DNA of 6,235 nt from Pseudomonadota bacterium. GTDB taxonomy: Bacteria; Pseudomonadota; Gammaproteobacteria; Burkholderiales; Methylophilaceae. The notes under the pieces were generated by a model. It did not search any database. It was not told where the DNA came from and worked only from the letters and a program-made list of their open reading frames with translations. The position numbers and the translations under genes were made by a program. Positions 5,692 through 6,235 of this stretch are shown here, piece after piece. How positions within the stretch are numbered: the stretch's first letter is position 1; each line of letters opens with the position of its first letter. Location of the stretch: positions 1-6,235 of the forward strand of contig JAKPIR010000283.1 in assembly GCA_029549705.1 (NCBI GenBank), in the 5' to 3' direction.

Positions 5692-6235
5692 TAATCGAGT
5701 GCAGGTATTGTCTCTAATAATTCATGTAGCGCTAACCAACGCATTTCCGCAGTTTCAATCTGATGACTTAACTCAGATTGCTTTTTTAGCAGATGTTGCA
5801 ATTCGGTTTTATCAGTAGCGGTATACAGCGCGCTATCATTCAAACGTTCATCACATTGGGTTTTTTCATCACTCCACTTGGCAATGTTATTATCTAACTG
5901 TTCGATTTCTTTTAATATGGGCCTGCGTTCTGCAATTCTGGCCTGACGCTCGATTTTATTGGCCGCGCGGTCATTTTTATTGGGTTTATTTTCAACAATC
6001 ATTTGTGTCGCCTGTTTTTCTTTTAAACGCTGCTCATTGAGCCATTGACTGTAACCTTCTAAATCACTTTCAAATGGCTGTGCTTTACCATCGGCGACTA
6101 AAATAAATTCGTCACAAGTGGCGCGCAGTAACGCTCTATCATGCGAGACTAAGATTACGCCACCTTCATAATCTTGCAGGGCCAGCGTCAAAGCATGGCG
6201 CATTTCTAAATCTAAATGGTTGGTGGGTTCATCCA
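5691..6235 (-). CDS. yheS: YheS-like ABC-F ATPase, C-terminal part, cut by window edge
   Basis: The reverse strand is open from the window edge to TAG at 5691-5693, giving the last 180 residues. The visible part opens inside the second nucleotide-binding domain with DEPTNHLDL, the Walker B/D-loop hallmark of ABC-F proteins, and continues to the H-switch SHDR (fragment residues 30-33). It then follows the YheS pattern closely (DLEGYSQWL at 47-55). A charged linker leads to a C-terminal helical coiled coil (about residues 85-175: RQARIAERRPILKEIEQLD and then the LNDSALY segment), as in E. coli YheS. ABC-F proteins are soluble, act on the ribosome and lack membrane domains. YheS is a housekeeping member that helps translation of difficult nascent chains. 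The methionine at 6203 is internal and not a start. The first NBD and the start lie outside the window. Confidence 0.92.
   Translation of the reverse strand, partial: DEPTNHLDLEMRHALTLALQDYEGGVILVSHDRALLRATCDEFILVADGKAQPFESDLEGYSQWLNEQRLKEKQATQMIVENKPNKNDRAANKIERQARIAERRPILKEIEQLDNNIAKWSDEKTQCDERLNDSALYTATDKTELQHLLKKQSELSHQIETAEMRWLALHELLETIPALD

Overview
The window looks like chromosomal DNA from a Gram-negative proteobacterium, probably gamma- or betaproteobacterial. The evidence is that both edge genes are close to E. coli-type proteins: a YjgR-like HerA-domain ATPase on the left and a YheS-like ABC-F ATPase on the right. The coding density and moderate base composition fit this. I see no rRNA, tRNA, CRISPR array, insertion sequence, integrase or phage gene. 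This assignment comes from reading the proteins, not from a database search.

Layout, left to right. Positions 1-682 (minus) hold the N-terminal 227 residues of the yjgR-like gene, cut by the window edge. A 279-base non-coding stretch follows. Positions 962-1471 (minus) encode a small exported protein whose C-terminal half looks like an allene-oxide-cyclase-like or lipocalin-like beta barrel. Just upstream of it on the same strand, 46 bases away, 1518-3287 encodes a long, divergent aldehyde dehydrogenase with intact catalytic residues. These two probably form an operon. A 182-base divergent promoter region (3288-3469) carries a cluster of TGTNACA-like sites. Positions 3470-5059 (plus) encode a 529-residue soluble protein with an N-terminal winged-helix-like domain, a TolB-like domain and TPR repeats. 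It converges on an unrecognised 188-residue acidic protein (5077-5643, minus). That gene lies downstream of the yheS-like gene (5691 to the window end, minus, C-terminal part only).

How the genes may work together. The central three genes look like one module: a local regulator (TolB/TPR protein), a divergently transcribed dehydrogenase plus exported barrel protein, and an operator-like repeat cluster between them. The regulator's role in controlling the operon is inferred from layout and domain architecture. The substrate of the dehydrogenase and the function of the exported protein cannot be read from the sequence. This module is the best candidate here for an undescribed system, and the flanking genes appear to be ordinary housekeeping genes.
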